In this document: piece by piece, positions 1 through 10,999 of the stretch
Layout of the letters: every line of letters starts with the position of its first letter
How positions within the stretch are numbered: the first letter of the stretch is position 1
Assembly (NCBI GenBank): GCA_963971285.1
Contig: OZ020248.1
Coordinates: forward strand, 16,430,001 to 16,494,000
From: Astropecten irregularis
Taxonomy: Eukaryota; Echinodermata; Asteroidea; Paxillosida; Astropectinidae
DNA: 64,000 nucleotides
Direction: 5' to 3'
The notes under the pieces: model-generated
Databases searched by the model: none
The model's input: the letters and a program-made list of their open reading frames with translations, nothing else
Told to the model about the DNA's origin: nothing
Program-made: the position numbers and the translations under genes

Positions 1-2
1 TA

Positions 3-166
3 GCCTTGACCAAGGCTGTCAAGGTTGTTCCCTGAACAAATGAGTGGCCGCCACACACAGCACAGCACCCAGTGCTGCAGCAGTGTCCCCCTTGTGCATG
101 CAGAATGATGTGGCAGCGGGGCGCTCAAATCATGTAGGGAATAACCTTGACAGCCTTGGTCAAGGC
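3..166. repeat. Small foldback (MITE-like) element
   Basis: The first 31 bases reappear as a near-perfect reverse complement at 136-166 (GCCTTGACCAAGGCTGTCAA... against its inverse), with about 100 bases between the arms. This is the form of a miniature inverted-repeat element. The left edge lies at the window boundary, so a target duplication cannot be checked. No coding capacity. Confidence 0.7.
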
Positions 167-710
167 GAACTTTGGGGTTGTACTTCAGCTTATGTTCCGA
201 AAATCTAGCACAAATGCCTGTTGGCCTGAAGTACATGTATGTGATGTTATTTGCTTGTGCAGAAGCATAATCACCAGAGGACACTGTACATGTACAGTGC
301 AACCTGGTTTTGCAATGATCCCATAAATTTCTATATAATTCCTGATAGAATTTTTTTTAAATCCCTGTTAACGACAAAGAATTGGTTCAACAAATAATGC
401 ATGCGTGGATTCATATATTTTAATTTAAACTTTCAACAAATCGTAACAAGTGGACTAGTGTCCAAGTGTATAATAAACGGCTGGGTGGATAATTCCACGT
501 GTGACCAACTTGTTACGGTAAAGCACCTGCCTCGGTGCACAAAAGTCACCACTTGGCATGGGAGTTGCAAGCAGAATTTGTATAAATGGCCGCTTCTATA
601 AATCAGAGGTCCAAACTTGCTATATTATATCAACGTAATTTTTAATGAAATGTTAAATTGTATATTATACAGCTGTAGTCAGAAGACAAAAGACTTGTGT
701 TAACACTCAC
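167..710. other. Intergenic or intronic DNA, no gene seen
   Basis: AT-rich sequence without a reading frame that resembles a protein. It lies downstream of the donor of the SAM exon and may be the intron of that gene. Confidence 0.5.
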
Positions 711-919
711 CTTTTCCCTTCCACTGCTTTAAAAGTTTTCGCGCCTTAATGGGGGGAAGCAAGCCCTCAAGATCATCTTCTGTGACCAGTGCAAGGTCAT
801 CGGTCGACTCCACTCCAAGTTCTTGTAGTTTTCTTTCCAGTCCGTGGAGCTGATTTTCCAACACTCCTGGGAGAGCCTCTTTAATGAGTGGTAGCAACCA
901 AGCGTTGTCCATTTTGTGC
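711..919 (-). CDS. SAM-like domain exon of a spliced gene
   Basis: A single exon bounded by a good acceptor (TTTACTGTTGTAG) and a consensus donor (AAAAG, GTGAGT). The first ATG is at 912 and gives 67 codons plus one base before the donor. Residues 5-66 (LLPLIKEALPGVL to LLKQWK) are helical, with ELGVESTDDLALVTEDDLEG and a PIKARKLLKQW tail. That is the five-helix pattern of sterile alpha motif domains, which mediate protein-protein or RNA contacts. The frame stays open 5' of the ATG, so the exon could be internal. The rest of the gene would lie to the left, outside the window. It is in the same orientation as the EnSpm-like transposase upstream and could be a late exon of that unit, but no link is shown. 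Confidence 0.55.
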
Positions 920-2304
920 CTACAACAGTAAAATTGAGTACATGTAATTATGGTCAAATACACACACAAAACTTAGTTTCCTATAATATTAACTCATACA
1001 GCTAGTCACAACAAAGCAATTTTTATATTATAGCCGAAGGGTCGTTCCATTCAACAGTTTCACTCCTTGGCAACCACACTGTTTGTGGCTGGGTCCTGCC
1101 AAGTCTTTCACATGTACATAATTTAAGCATACATGTACATACTTGTACACTGGAGGGGGGGGGGGGTTTCAAGCAAAGGCCTCAGCATAAAGCCAAGAAA
1201 TATCAATGTGAATGAGCCCTCCAGCAGTTGAACCATATGCATATGTAAATGGAATATTTTTATGGATACAGCAACACACATCACAATTTTCAGGTGAGCA
1301 TAGTACAATGCAGGGATGAGATTGACCAATGATATAAATGTCTGAAAACAGCTGACAGGGAGCATAACAAGTCTGAAATCTGAAAATTCCTATACTTTTG
1401 TACACAGCCTGTGAGGAAAGAAAATCTGAATTCCAAAACAAAAAAATCTGAAATCAGATTTTAATCTGAGAAATCTCATCCCTGACAATGTATCCTGAAT
1501 CCATCGAAATCCACCAGAAATTTAGGTGATGGATTTCGAAGACTATGGAGAAACGTACTGCAAAGCATTTTTGAAAACAAAGAAGCAGAAACAAAAACTA
1601 ACCCAAGAAAAACGAAAAAGCAAAAACGAACACACAAAAATCCAACCAACCCAAAAAGCAAAAAGAAGACCAACTGAAAGGAAACCAAATTACAATAAAA
1701 CAGTCAATACAAAAATGTACACAAAATCTGTGCCAGTACATGTATACATGTATATGTGCATGCATACACTTGGAGATTGCTCCTGGAGCAGTCAAAATTT
1801 ACTTTGTAAACAAACATCAAATTGCACTTGTTTTGTACAATGGGCTTGACTGATTTTGGGCCATTCAACAACTTGGGTCAGAATGTCTGTTTGCATAGGA
1901 GGGATTCAATTTAAGAGTCTGTCCTTATTGCATACATCATTTGGATTTGGTGCAGGGCTTTCGGAGAATTTTGTGAGAATTTTGTTTTGTGTGGTGTATG
2001 TAAACTTTTGACTACATGTACCTCTCATCAAGCTCTCCAAAGGTAATTTCTAACGATAAGACATGCCTGTGAAAGAAAACAGGAAACTGGAAACATCAAA
2101 TGGAAAAATTGAACTCAATTCACAAAACCTAAACCACAAGTTTAACGAGGAAAGAACTCATTGTAAATTTGTAGCATAACTTCACTACATGTAACTTACA
2201 CAATGTAGTGTATGGAACTGTCCAAGAAACCCAACTCCAAAATGACGCATGACCAGAATTCTCCTTGTCCAACTCGAGGATTTCAACCAGTCTGCATCTC
2301 AGTT
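920..2304. other. Non-coding stretch with a G-run and lysine-rich low complexity
   Basis: Holds a poly-G run near 1,154-1,168 and an A-rich tract around 1,575-1,700 that translates as a Lys/Gln-rich repeat. No protein family is recognised. It is probably flank or internal non-coding sequence of the EnSpm-like unit. Confidence 0.5.
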
Positions 2305-5037
2305 CTAAACAGAATCTAATACTGCATGTTTCAGTGCAATCAATAATTTACCACTGAGACTGTAACCACACAGGGGCTGGTGATCCAACAAATTTTCTAC
2401 TTTTACACACTTGACATTTCTATCCTCTTTGGCCTGCAGTACTTCATACAGCCCCAAATCTCTCAGATGAACAGCTTTGCAGAGATCAACAATGAAGAAC
2501 GGATGCTCTGAGGCACTAACAATTACAAGTTGAATTTCTCCGAGGATTAAATCTCCATCTGCTTTTTCCAACACAACGTACATCCCTTTGGAATATTTGG
2601 TTCCACGTATGACAATTTGGCTACTTGCGAGGCTTCCACTGAGAAGCTCTCCAAATGATGACACAGCTTCTTGTATATTTTCATTATACAATCTCCGGTA
2701 AAATATAATTCCTTTGTCATCTACTTGCACCTCTTTTTGGAAAAGTGAGCCAGCATTGTGAAACGCTTGGAGCAGCTGATGTGTTTCAGCAAGTGAGGAT
2801 GTTATGTTGATGAAGTTCTTGCAAGACCTTGCACACGACTTAAAATAGGTGTGCTTGCTCTCCATCCTCATAGTCCACAAATGAATCAATGGTCCAAACT
2901 GTAAGATCAGCTCTGGATAGTGGGTCAGGTAGTGATGCTTTGGTCTCAATTTTACCTCACTAAATAGTGTGGCTCTACAGGTGATGTACTCCTCTATAAG
3001 AACATTGAGATAAGCTATCTGCGATCCTGTGATATAGTGAGCACAAATAAGTTCAACGATTTGTCTCAACAGTAAAACTAAATTCCACAACGAGTCCTTT
3101 GCATCTTGTATTCTACTGGCTATCAGCAAGGGGAATATGCGAAGCAGAACCCAGTTCTGAACTGCGTGACCACCTAGTTTATGTCCATTTGGATTTACAT
3201 TGCATGGTTTGTCCAAACTTTCTGTTCCCATTAACTTGAAGTTCTTCAGCCTGTTGTTCAGTTGTTCGTATGTAAACCATTTCTTTTCCTTCACCAGACA
3301 CTTAATATACAGTGCCAAATCATATTGGACAATGCCCTCGAACAGATCATGCCCAATGCATGGTGGTAGGCCTGGACTGCAGACATGAAAATAATTTAGG
3401 TCATTAAACACCGAGTTTTGTTTAATGCCCTCAAAGCTGTTCTCGCCCAACTGTTGAAGTTGTTGAAGAGCTGCATCATAATTTTGTGGAGTTCGTCGTT
3501 CTGCCATCCTATGCAAGTTCACATCACCCGACTGCATGGCATCATGCTCAATTTTGCAATACCTGCACATGTACTTGGCAGTGCTGAAATTTTCCACAAA
3601 ACCTCCAAGATAGTGGCTTCCCAAGTTGTCACCCAATATACCAACAACACCCCCTCGAACACTGTGACCAACACCTATATCAACTCCATTCTCTTCAATG
3701 TCTTTCAAATCCTTGATTATTCTGGAGAATATTCGCTCTTGACCAAAATACCGCAGATCCTTGTCTTTGCAGAGAGCAACCAGCTGTATTGGATCAATCT
3801 TTGATCGGTTATAAGGATATAAGTTACCAAGACAGTAATACACACCCACAATTTTGTGCACTTTCTTTGCTGACCCCAAAGGGTTAACAATCTCAAATGC
3901 ATCCTGATACAAGATTATCTTTATGGTGTCTTGCAGACGTGTGAATAGCTCAATATTTCTAAAAACTGTGCCATCAGAAAAATCACTGTAGATGCCCTCT
4001 TTCTCTGGTAGGGGGTTAAGATGTTGTTGTTGAACTGACATATCTTTGAAAAGTGCCTCAACTGTCTTCTTAATTGGGATGTAGTGAAAATGTCTGGAGG
4101 TATTGGTGTCATCTCTGCCAAGGTTAATTTGGATGGGCTCAACATAAGACATATTTTGTTTATAGTACTCTTTTCTTGTGAAGTGTGAGCGTAGGGGACC
4201 AGTACTCTTTTGATGTGCTGCAGAGAAGAGATTTTGGCATTCCATGTCTTCTAATATTGACGAAATTATGCCACATTCTAAACCAGTTGCATTCAATCTT
4301 GATTTGAGAAAGGCACCATGATGAACAGACTGAATGTCTTGAATGCTTTCAAGTTCATTGACAATTACTTGGATTGTTGACACAGGAACATGATGCTTTG
4401 TTTGTAACCTCAAATAGAACAACGCCATATTTTTTAAGTACAGTTCTTCAAAGTTAGTTTCACCTTCATCTTCATCATCACTGTGCACTGTTAATTCCTC
4501 CTCAGAAATGTTTTCCGTGTTGGTATTCTCATTACTGTCTTCAATACCCTGTGTATCCATGTCCGTTCCTGTTTCAGTGATATTACTGGTAGGATCAGGC
4601 AAATTACATTGTGATACCACTGGTTGTTCTTGAGGATGGTGATTCCGTGATATGTGTGAGGTGAATGATGACTTTACTCGGTACTTGTTGCTACAGTTCA
4701 AAAATGGACAAGTAATTTGAAATCCTTCATCGATGTGGGATTTTGCATGAGAGAGAATTTCAATGCTATCTCTGCAATTATGTTGACAATTCTGAAGCTT
4801 GCAGACCAAGTTCATGTCATTTACAATGAGTCTTCTTGACAATCTTGCATCTAAACGCTTCTGTCTGTGGTCTCTAGTCATGTGTACATTAAAAGCATTG
4901 TAGTTTTTAAAATGCCTGCTGCATTCTGTTATCCCACAGGGAAAAGTGACATTACTGATGTTGGCATGAAATCTATAGTGTCTAATATACCCTTTCACAG
5001 ATGTTGACACATGCTGACACACACAACATCGGTACAT
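2305..5037 (-). CDS. CMC/EnSpm-like (CACTA-type) transposase with N-terminal C2H2 fingers
   Basis: An uninterrupted frame of 910 codons from ATG 5037. A TTG two codons upstream falls inside a probable acceptor (TTTATAATTGCAG just before the ATG), so an earlier exon is possible. Residues 1-135 hold four C2H2-like zinc fingers and about 135-200 is an acidic linker. The rest is a DDE transposase. D379 lies in YQDAFEIVNPLG. D470 lies in ILGDNLGSHYLGGF and is followed by a CRYC zinc-binding site. GHDLFEG lies at about 562-568. E726 lies in MRMESKH, after KHHYLTHYP. These are the hallmarks of animal EnSpm/CMC transposases, which cut and paste DNA in the nucleus. All three catalytic residues are present and there is no frameshift, so the protein could be active or domesticated. 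Terminal CACT repeats were not located. Confidence 0.85.
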   Translation of the reverse strand: MYRCCVCQHVSTSVKGYIRHYRFHANISNVTFPCGITECSRHFKNYNAFNVHMTRDHRQKRLDARLSRRLIVNDMNLVCKLQNCQHNCRDSIEILSHAKSHIDEGFQITCPFLNCSNKYRVKSSFTSHISRNHHPQEQPVVSQCNLPDPTSNITETGTDMDTQGIEDSNENTNTENISEEELTVHSDDEDEGETNFEELYLKNMALFYLRLQTKHHVPVSTIQVIVNELESIQDIQSVHHGAFLKSRLNATGLECGIISSILEDMECQNLFSAAHQKSTGPLRSHFTRKEYYKQNMSYVEPIQINLGRDDTNTSRHFHYIPIKKTVEALFKDMSVQQQHLNPLPEKEGIYSDFSDGTVFRNIELFTRLQDTIKIILYQDAFEIVNPLGSAKKVHKIVGVYYCLGNLYPYNRSKIDPIQLVALCKDKDLRYFGQERIFSRIIKDLKDIEENGVDIGVGHSVRGGVVGILGDNLGSHYLGGFVENFSTAKYMCRYCKIEHDAMQSGDVNLHRMAERRTPQNYDAALQQLQQLGENSFEGIKQNSVFNDLNYFHVCSPGLPPCIGHDLFEGIVQYDLALYIKCLVKEKKWFTYEQLNNRLKNFKLMGTESLDKPCNVNPNGHKLGGHAVQNWVLLRIFPLLIASRIQDAKDSLWNLVLLLRQIVELICAHYITGSQIAYLNVLIEEYITCRATLFSEVKLRPKHHYLTHYPELILQFGPLIHLWTMRMESKHTYFKSCARSCKNFINITSSLAETHQLLQAFHNAGSLFQKEVQVDDKGIIFYRRLYNENIQEAVSSFGELLSGSLASSQIVIRGTKYSKGMYVVLEKADGDLILGEIQLVIVSASEHPFFIVDLCKAVHLRDLGLYEVLQAKEDRNVKCVKVENLLDHQPLCGYSLSGKLLIALKHAVLDSV

Positions 5038-5723
5038 CTGCAATTATAAAGAAGTGTACAACAATGAACCAGTAAAATTGACATTCAGTCAGCAACTTTT
5101 TTCTTCAGAAAGTGCCATTCTTTTGCATGTAATGTATGTGTATGTATCATTTAATCCAATCCTCAAGAAGGAGGGATTACTGTGATATGACCTTAAAAAA
5201 GCTCGTATGTAATTTTTTGCTCACCTCTCTGTGGAGAAGCTTAGTACATGTATGTCTTTGCCTTGTTTACAGACAATTAGGATTAAAAATCGAACAGCAC
5301 AGTAATCCTATAGGGCTACCACAATGATGACAGGAAAGAAAACATAACATGACATGACATGACAAACAGGCGTACAATAGAATGGGAGCCGTAAGCAAAT
5401 ACTGGTAGGCAGAGAATAACCAAACACAAAATGGGAAAAAACCAGAAAGTATAAAAAAATACATACATACAATGTATGTGGGGACAGGCAAAGTAACAAC
5501 ATCTATTTCACTGGAGCTGTCAAGCACAATCTGGACTTTTGTAAAAGTTTTTTTGGGAAAGAGTTCAGAAACCCAATACCACCAAAGATCTTGTGTACAA
5601 AGTGTGTGGGACATGACTGAAAAAGTGACCATGACTGATCATGTTTTTGCTCAGTAACGTTAGGCATGGTAGTACTAGGTTACGCCATGGACCAAGGTAA
5701 GCTCCACAGTCCCTACTCCCCCC
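5038..5723. other. Non-coding DNA upstream of the EnSpm-like frame
   Basis: No recognisable protein. It would contain the promoter or an upstream exon of the minus-strand transposase. Short ATGACATGACATG repeats occur near 5,345. Confidence 0.4.
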
Positions 5724-5888
5724 CATAAGCCTTATCGTAAATACTGCCCAGTTGATTTTGGACAATAGTTGAAAGGCACTGCGGGAAGGGAAAGGGACAA
5801 AATATGCACCCTTTTTTTCCCATGGTGCCTTTCCACCACTGTCAGATTGTGCAAAATCAGCCAGGCGGTATTTGCGATATGGCTTATG
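5724..5888. repeat. 165-bp foldback MITE
   Basis: The left arm CATAAGCCTTATCGTAAATA is mirrored at the right by TATTTGCGATATGGCTTATG. Further paired blocks lie inside (GTTGATTTTG with CAAAATCAGC, GAAAGGCA with TGCCTTTC). The arms are about 75 bp and diverged. No open frame. Confidence 0.75.
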
Positions 5889-5939
5889 CTGGTGACAACC
5901 TGACTGAGTCACACTGAACGTAGCTGCAGTAACTGTAGC

Positions 5940-7262
5940 CCTATATTACTCCTGACGTTGTCGTCGTATACAGGGGCTACAGGACGTTTAACTTGAAAAA
6001 CATGAAAACATGATTTCCCACCCCTACAATGACTGTTAATCGGTGATCTGTGGCATAATGACTCACCCTGGTGTTCCCTGATGTTGTGAAGATGCATTTA
6101 GAAGACATGGAATTTAATTATCATTTCGGATGTCAACAAAAACAAGCAATTTTCAGCCCACATTCCTGTACTTACAAAAAATGTCATGGTTCCCGTGACT
6201 TTTCCCCATGGGGCTTTGCCAAATAATAAAGAAATACATTAGAATTATCACTACGAGTCCAGCCTACATTCGATTTACATACGTAGACATCTGGAGACAA
6301 CGGATCGAATGGGAACCAGTCTACTCGGTACATTATGTGACATCGACTGTTGGCCTGTTACCCTTTTCTCAGGCAACAGTCGTCACATACATGTAATGTA
6401 CTGAGTAGACTGGTTCCCATTCGCTCCATTGTCTCCAGACGTCTACATACGTAAATCGAATGTAGGCTGGGACCGATTTCACGAAGCACTAAGAATAGAT
6501 TGATCTTTAGTGTGATCGAATTCATCTTAATTGCTAAGCAACATGTGATGTCACAATACAAATCACTATGGTGATCGGCCTTCTGAACAACTCATCTTAA
6601 GAATTTAATCTTAGTTCTTTGTGAAATCCAGCCCTGGGGCTGGGCTGGATTTCACAAAACTTTAAGATTAATCTTAAGATGAGTTGTCAATATCACCACA
6701 TGTGGTGATTTGCATTGTGATATGATCACACTTTGCTTAGCAATTAAGATTGGTCGATCCATGATTTAAGATTGAACTTAGTGCTTGGTGAAATCATGGA
6801 GAAATAAGACACTGTGTCTTATTTCTCCATGGTGAAATCGACCACTGGACTCATAGAGATAATTCTAATGTAGCCTAGCCTAGCCTAGGCCAGGCCTATT
6901 TCTTTATTATTTCGCAAAGCCCCATGCCATGGGAAAAGCAGGGGAACCGTGACTTTTTTGGTGGGTCTACGTAGTACGTATGGAAATTTGGGCTGAAAAT
7001 TACTCGTATTTGTTGAGATCCGAAATGATAATTAAAATAATTTCATGTCTTCTGAATGCATCTTCACGACAGTAACAGTTAGCTGACTAGCAACACTGCC
7101 ACAGATCAACAGTCATTTTATTTTAGGGGTGGGAATTGGAAATCATGTTCTCGTGTTTTTCAAGTTAAACGTCCTGTAGTGTAGGCTGTAACTTTAGGCC
7201 CTATAGTCCTATAATTTTATTACGAGTTAGGCCTACGAGTACGACAACAACGTCAGGAGGGG
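5940..7262. repeat. Nested 1.3-kb foldback element
   Basis: The arms at about 5,940-6,270 and 6,850-7,262 are reverse complements over hundreds of bases. Examples are CAGGACGTTTAACTTG with CAAGTTAAACGTCCTG, and GGGGCTTTG with CAAAGCCCC. Inside sit a second palindrome at 6,262-6,470 (GACTGGTTCCCATTCG arms) and two oppositely oriented copies of a MITE ending in GGATTTCACAAA (about 6,475-6,645 and 6,650-6,800). No transposase is seen. Confidence 0.8.
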
Positions 7263-7520
7263 TTTGGCCTACCTCAGCTCAGTTTAGGGGGTACCTGAAG
7301 TTTAGTACACTCACGTTAGCTGGTACCCAGCTTCCACTCACCTAAATTCTAAGTGAGTAGAACAAAAAAAGCTGGGTAGGCCTACCAGCTAACCTGAGTG
7401 TAGTTAAACCTAACCAAAGTGTAGGCCCTACTAAAGTCTAAACTTCAGGAACCCCCAGTTTAGTAGCCTATATAGGGTAGCTGGTACCCATCTTCTACAG
7501 TAAAGTAACTAATAATTAAC

Positions 7521-8300
7521 CTAGACCCAGTTACTGGGGCGCTGAACTCCCTTTTTTTATTTTTGGGGTTGACGGTTGGTCTAGCACCCCAGTGAATCCC
7601 ATAAGGTTAAATGTGTTGTAGGCCTACACGGAAATAATTGCAATTTTTGTACTTCACGGTACTTGCGCCGAAAACGTCCCCAAATGTCAACAAAGACATC
7701 GCAAATCAGCTTGAAAATCGCTTCAACTCTTCTCCGATTGTCAGGGATGAAATGCAGCATATTTATTTGTACTCACGATCATTCCGTTTGATGAAAATTG
7801 ATGTTTTCCGATGGAAATTTTGACAAATTTTGACATCGTTTAAGATCGTCCACCATCTTGGGCTGACTCTCCGCCAATTAGAAACAAGCATGAAGTCACG
7901 TGTGTGTGGCGGAGAACCACACAAGATGGTGGACGCTCCGAACAAGTCTGAAACGATAGTCTGGATTTCCATCGGAAAAATGTATTTTCATCAAACGGAA
8001 TGATCGTGAGTACAAATAAGTAAGCTGCATTTCATCCCTGACAATCGGAGAAGAGATGGAGCGATTTTCAAGCTGATTTGCGATGTCTTTGTTGAAATTT
8101 TGGGACATTTTCTGTGCAAGTACCGTGAAGTACAAAAATTGCAAATTTTTTCCGTGTAGGCTAGGCCTAACGTTACAAGTTTCAACACATTTAAACTTAT
8201 GGGAATCACTGGGGCGCTAGACTGACCGTCAACCCCAAAAATAAAAAAAAGGGAGTTCAGCGCCCCAGTTACCATGGTTACCATGGTTACTGGGTCTAGG
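7521..8300. repeat. 780-bp foldback element with about 350-bp arms
   Basis: It begins CTAGACCCAGTTACTGGGGC and ends with the reverse complement. The arms can be followed inwards to a centre near 7,890 (CAAGATGGTGGAC against GTCCACCATCTTG). Arm identity is high with scattered indels. The apparent open frames on both strands are mirror images of each other and not genes. A degraded relative lies at 23,697-23,995. Confidence 0.85.
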
Positions 8301-8680
8301 CTAGCCCCACTAGTTTGGCACGAATTTTTGCTCAAGCCGCTCCATCCTTAGCCACACGTCCAACCGCCTGATATACGGGGGATATCATATGTTCAGCTCT
8401 AGTGCGCGACCGGCGCCATTCGCCGGTGTAGCACCAGTGAATGACCGAAAAATAGATGAATACAAGATTGAAATCATTCGAATAATATATCATTGGGAAG
8501 ATGAGACAGTGACTAAGGAACATTTGTGTAGGCCTAGGCCTATGTAGAAAGTGTGTGAAATGTGATGACAAGAGGGTGCGCACCAGAGCCGAACATATCC
8601 CTCGTAAATCAGGCGGTTGGACGTGTGGCTAAGGATGGAGCGGCTTGAGCGAAAATTCGTGCCACACACGTGGGGCTAGG
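8301..8680. repeat. 380-bp foldback MITE abutting the previous element
   Basis: The left arm starts CTAGCCCCACTAGTTTGGCA and contains CAAGCCGCTCCATCCTTAGC and CACACGTCCAACCGCCTGAT. The right arm carries all three as reverse complements and ends TGGGGCTAGG. The arms are about 100 bp with a spacer of about 175 bp. It starts at the base after the preceding foldback ends. Confidence 0.85.
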
Positions 8681-9673
8681 TCTAGGCCCAACTGTTTGTT
8701 AGGCCTAGGCCTACTAAAATAATTATGACTCTTCATCTAACTTGCATTGGCATGCATTGCCTGGGTCTGGGTACCAGCTCCTGAGTGTAGGCCTACTAAA
8801 GTCTAAACTGAATGAGGTAGGCCTAGCCTAACCCCCCTTTATTATTTGTTTACTTACTTAGGCCCCATACTCCCTATTTAGGGGCCTAGTAAAAATATAG
8901 GCCTACTGAGTACTGAGTACTGTCAATCATGACTGTACAGTGTACTGCAGCAGCTGCTACACTACGTAGGCCCCCTAGTCCCTACTGAACTTAAACTTTG
9001 GTCAAGAATTTCAGGCATAAATTCTTCACTTTGCTTACCTTTGCAAATCCTAGTACTTGTAGTGGCCTACTAACTAAGTACTAGCTGTTCAGGTAGAGAA
9101 GCACGGACCACGGTAGCTATTAAACCGGCATTCAGCTCAGCAGATGAAGTCAGAAGAGTTGCGGCAGCAGCAGGATCAGCTTGCATACATACAGAGTGTA
9201 CGGTCGGTCGTGTGCGTTACGTACGTGTGTGTACGTGTATGGGCTAAATATTTTTTGTCAATTAAAATGCGCGCGATTACTTCTCGTTCATGTCGTTCGA
9301 TCTCCGACACATTTAGTCTGGTTACCTGACGAAAGATTCCCTTACCAGTCAGTCGTCAGGAACCAGACTTCACATCATACGTACGCACAACGCGTTCTCT
9401 TTTTTTTACCATTGCCTTGTGGGAAGTTTGACTAGACTTAATAACAAGTCGTTAGACAGTTATATTTTGTCCACAGTGTAAGAAAGTTTCGTGAAGTTCA
9501 ACTTTATCTTGTCATTAATTGGTTCGAAGCGCATGCTAGTCTTGTCCAAGACGTTGATTATGCGCTAGTCCCTCCAAACAATTACCCGACCCACGTAAAC
9601 AAAGTGGACCATTCCACCGCCCTACGAAATATCAACCTTGTGTGTGTGGCGTAGACGTTATTTCGGGTCGTTT
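8681..9673. other. Intergenic DNA rich in AGGCCTA; small hairpin
   Basis: No gene recognised. TAGGCCTAGGCCTA words are frequent to about 9,100. A short inverted pair (AGTCTGGTT..CCTGACGA and TCGTCAGGAACCAGACT) at 9,317-9,370 is a MITE-like hairpin. Confidence 0.45.
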
Positions 9674-9981
9674 TCATGAATATTAAATGATTTTGGTCGG
9701 GAAATAGATAATATGCAAATTAGGCTTGCCCTTCACCGACGTGGATGAGCACTGTATACTCAGTGCTTGTGAGAGCATGTGAGAAAAAATCACATGCTTG
9801 CTCAGGTGGGATTCGAACCCACGACCTCCTGCTTACTAGTGCAGATGCCTTACCTGCTAGGCCACCGAGCTAGCTGGGGTCTGCAGAGTGAATCGAATCC
9901 AATATCGCGGCGGGTACCGCAGTAAATCATGAATATTAAATGATTTTGGTCGGGAAATAGATAATATGCAAATTAGGCTTG
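9674..9981. mobile_element. tRNA-like element between 55-bp direct repeats
   Basis: Two identical 55-bp blocks (TCATGAATATTAAATGATTT ... AAATTAGGCTTG) at 9,674-9,728 and 9,927-9,981 flank a unit holding a tRNA-like sequence. The 55-bp block is part of the element family, because it also opens the related copy at 46,833. The repeats are therefore terminal direct repeats or the product of tandem duplication, not an ordinary target duplication. Confidence 0.7.
9800..9870 (-). repeat. tRNA-derived region of a SINE
   Basis: The minus strand reads as a tRNA-like unit with a D-arm (GTGGCCTAGCAGG), a TCTGC/GCAGG stem, and a T-arm with GGTTCGAATCC as box B. The 5' GCTC.. and 3' ..GAGC ends pair poorly and the anticodon loop has an extra base. 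It is embedded in a repeated element, so it is a SINE head and not a functional tRNA gene. Confidence 0.7.
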
Positions 9982-10083
9982 ATTGTACATGATTGTACGT
10001 GTCGGTCACGCAGCTAAAGCGGTATATGCACTTTGTCATATCCGTCCAATTGCCGACTAGAATTTAGGTCAATGCGTACGTAC

Positions 10084-10176
10084 CAGGGGCGGATCTGGCT
10101 TTTTGCTAAGGGGGGAGGTGTGGAAGGGGGACCCCTTACCCCACCCCCCCCCCCCCCCCCCATAGATCCGCCACTG
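10084..10176. repeat. 93-bp MITE with GC-rich core
   Basis: Imperfect terminal inverted repeats CAGGGGCGGATCTGG and ATAGATCCGCCACTG enclose homopolymer G and C runs. CGTAC is present on both sides and may be the target duplication. Confidence 0.7.
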
Positions 10177-10799
10177 CGTACCGATGCTGGCACATTTTTT
10201 TCCCCATACCACACTCTGCGTAAGGAGTCTTTAGTCAACAGTTTATAGGGATAGACACTTTTACCTTTCCCGCTTTTTTGTTGACTTAATAAAAACAGGG
10301 TTAAAAACCAAATGTCCATGTGTTTGTATCGCTTGGGATTGTTCTTGGCTGTTGTGACACTGACCATGAACATTGAATGAAATTTTTAAAGGAGGTTTGT
10401 TTTATTGGGCAAGGCATTTTTGCGCTCAGCATAATTGTTGTGCTTAGCAGCGCCATGAAATAATAAATTGACCCCTGGCCTGTTTTATACACTGCAGCAA
10501 TAGCTGGCTAAATGCTGTAATTTATTATTTTTGCCATACATGCGTTAGCGTAGCATCTTATGAATTACATGTGCGTGGCTGATTGTGCACGGAATAAAAT
10601 CGGGATTTGCGTATGAACTTATGGTCATGAGATGAACAATAATGTTAAGGGACAACCTTCAACCTTTTACCTTGTGAAACTGATATTCTTCCCACATCGT
10701 TCCGTCAGTATGTTGTTTTCTGTATATGTTTCCTTTGTTATCATTGGCAGAGAAGTAACGACAGTGACAATATGCAAAGCAATTCCTCCAATAAAATAA

Positions 10800-10999
10800 C
10801 GGAGTTTTCACCCACCGGCCCGTATAATAACGGAACTTTCCCTAATGTTCCGTAAAATGACGGGCCTTTTTCTTCCACCCGTAGAATCACGGGTGTCCTC
10901 CTTTATCCCTTTGGAAAACGGTCTTTTCTACGTGAATTGAGGTTCACGGAGGAGTTCCGTTAAATTTTCTCCGTAAAAATACGGCGAGTTTTTACAGTG
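10800..10999. repeat. MITE built of ACGG-rich repeats
   Basis: Repeated words such as ATAACGGA, AAAATGACGG and TTCCGTTAAA alternate in both orientations, and the segment ends TTTTTACAGTG. It resembles the CACTGTAAAAA-type short elements common in marine animals. Left boundary approximate. Confidence 0.5.

Noticed and set aside
1526-1849. Lysine/glutamine-rich protein of 107 codons
   Set aside because: Low-complexity A-rich tract; the composition explains the open frame and the opposite strand is equally open.
10033-10248. Proline-rich ORF
   Set aside because: Produced by the poly-C core of a 93-bp MITE. The same applies to the proline-rich frames at 50,018-50,245.
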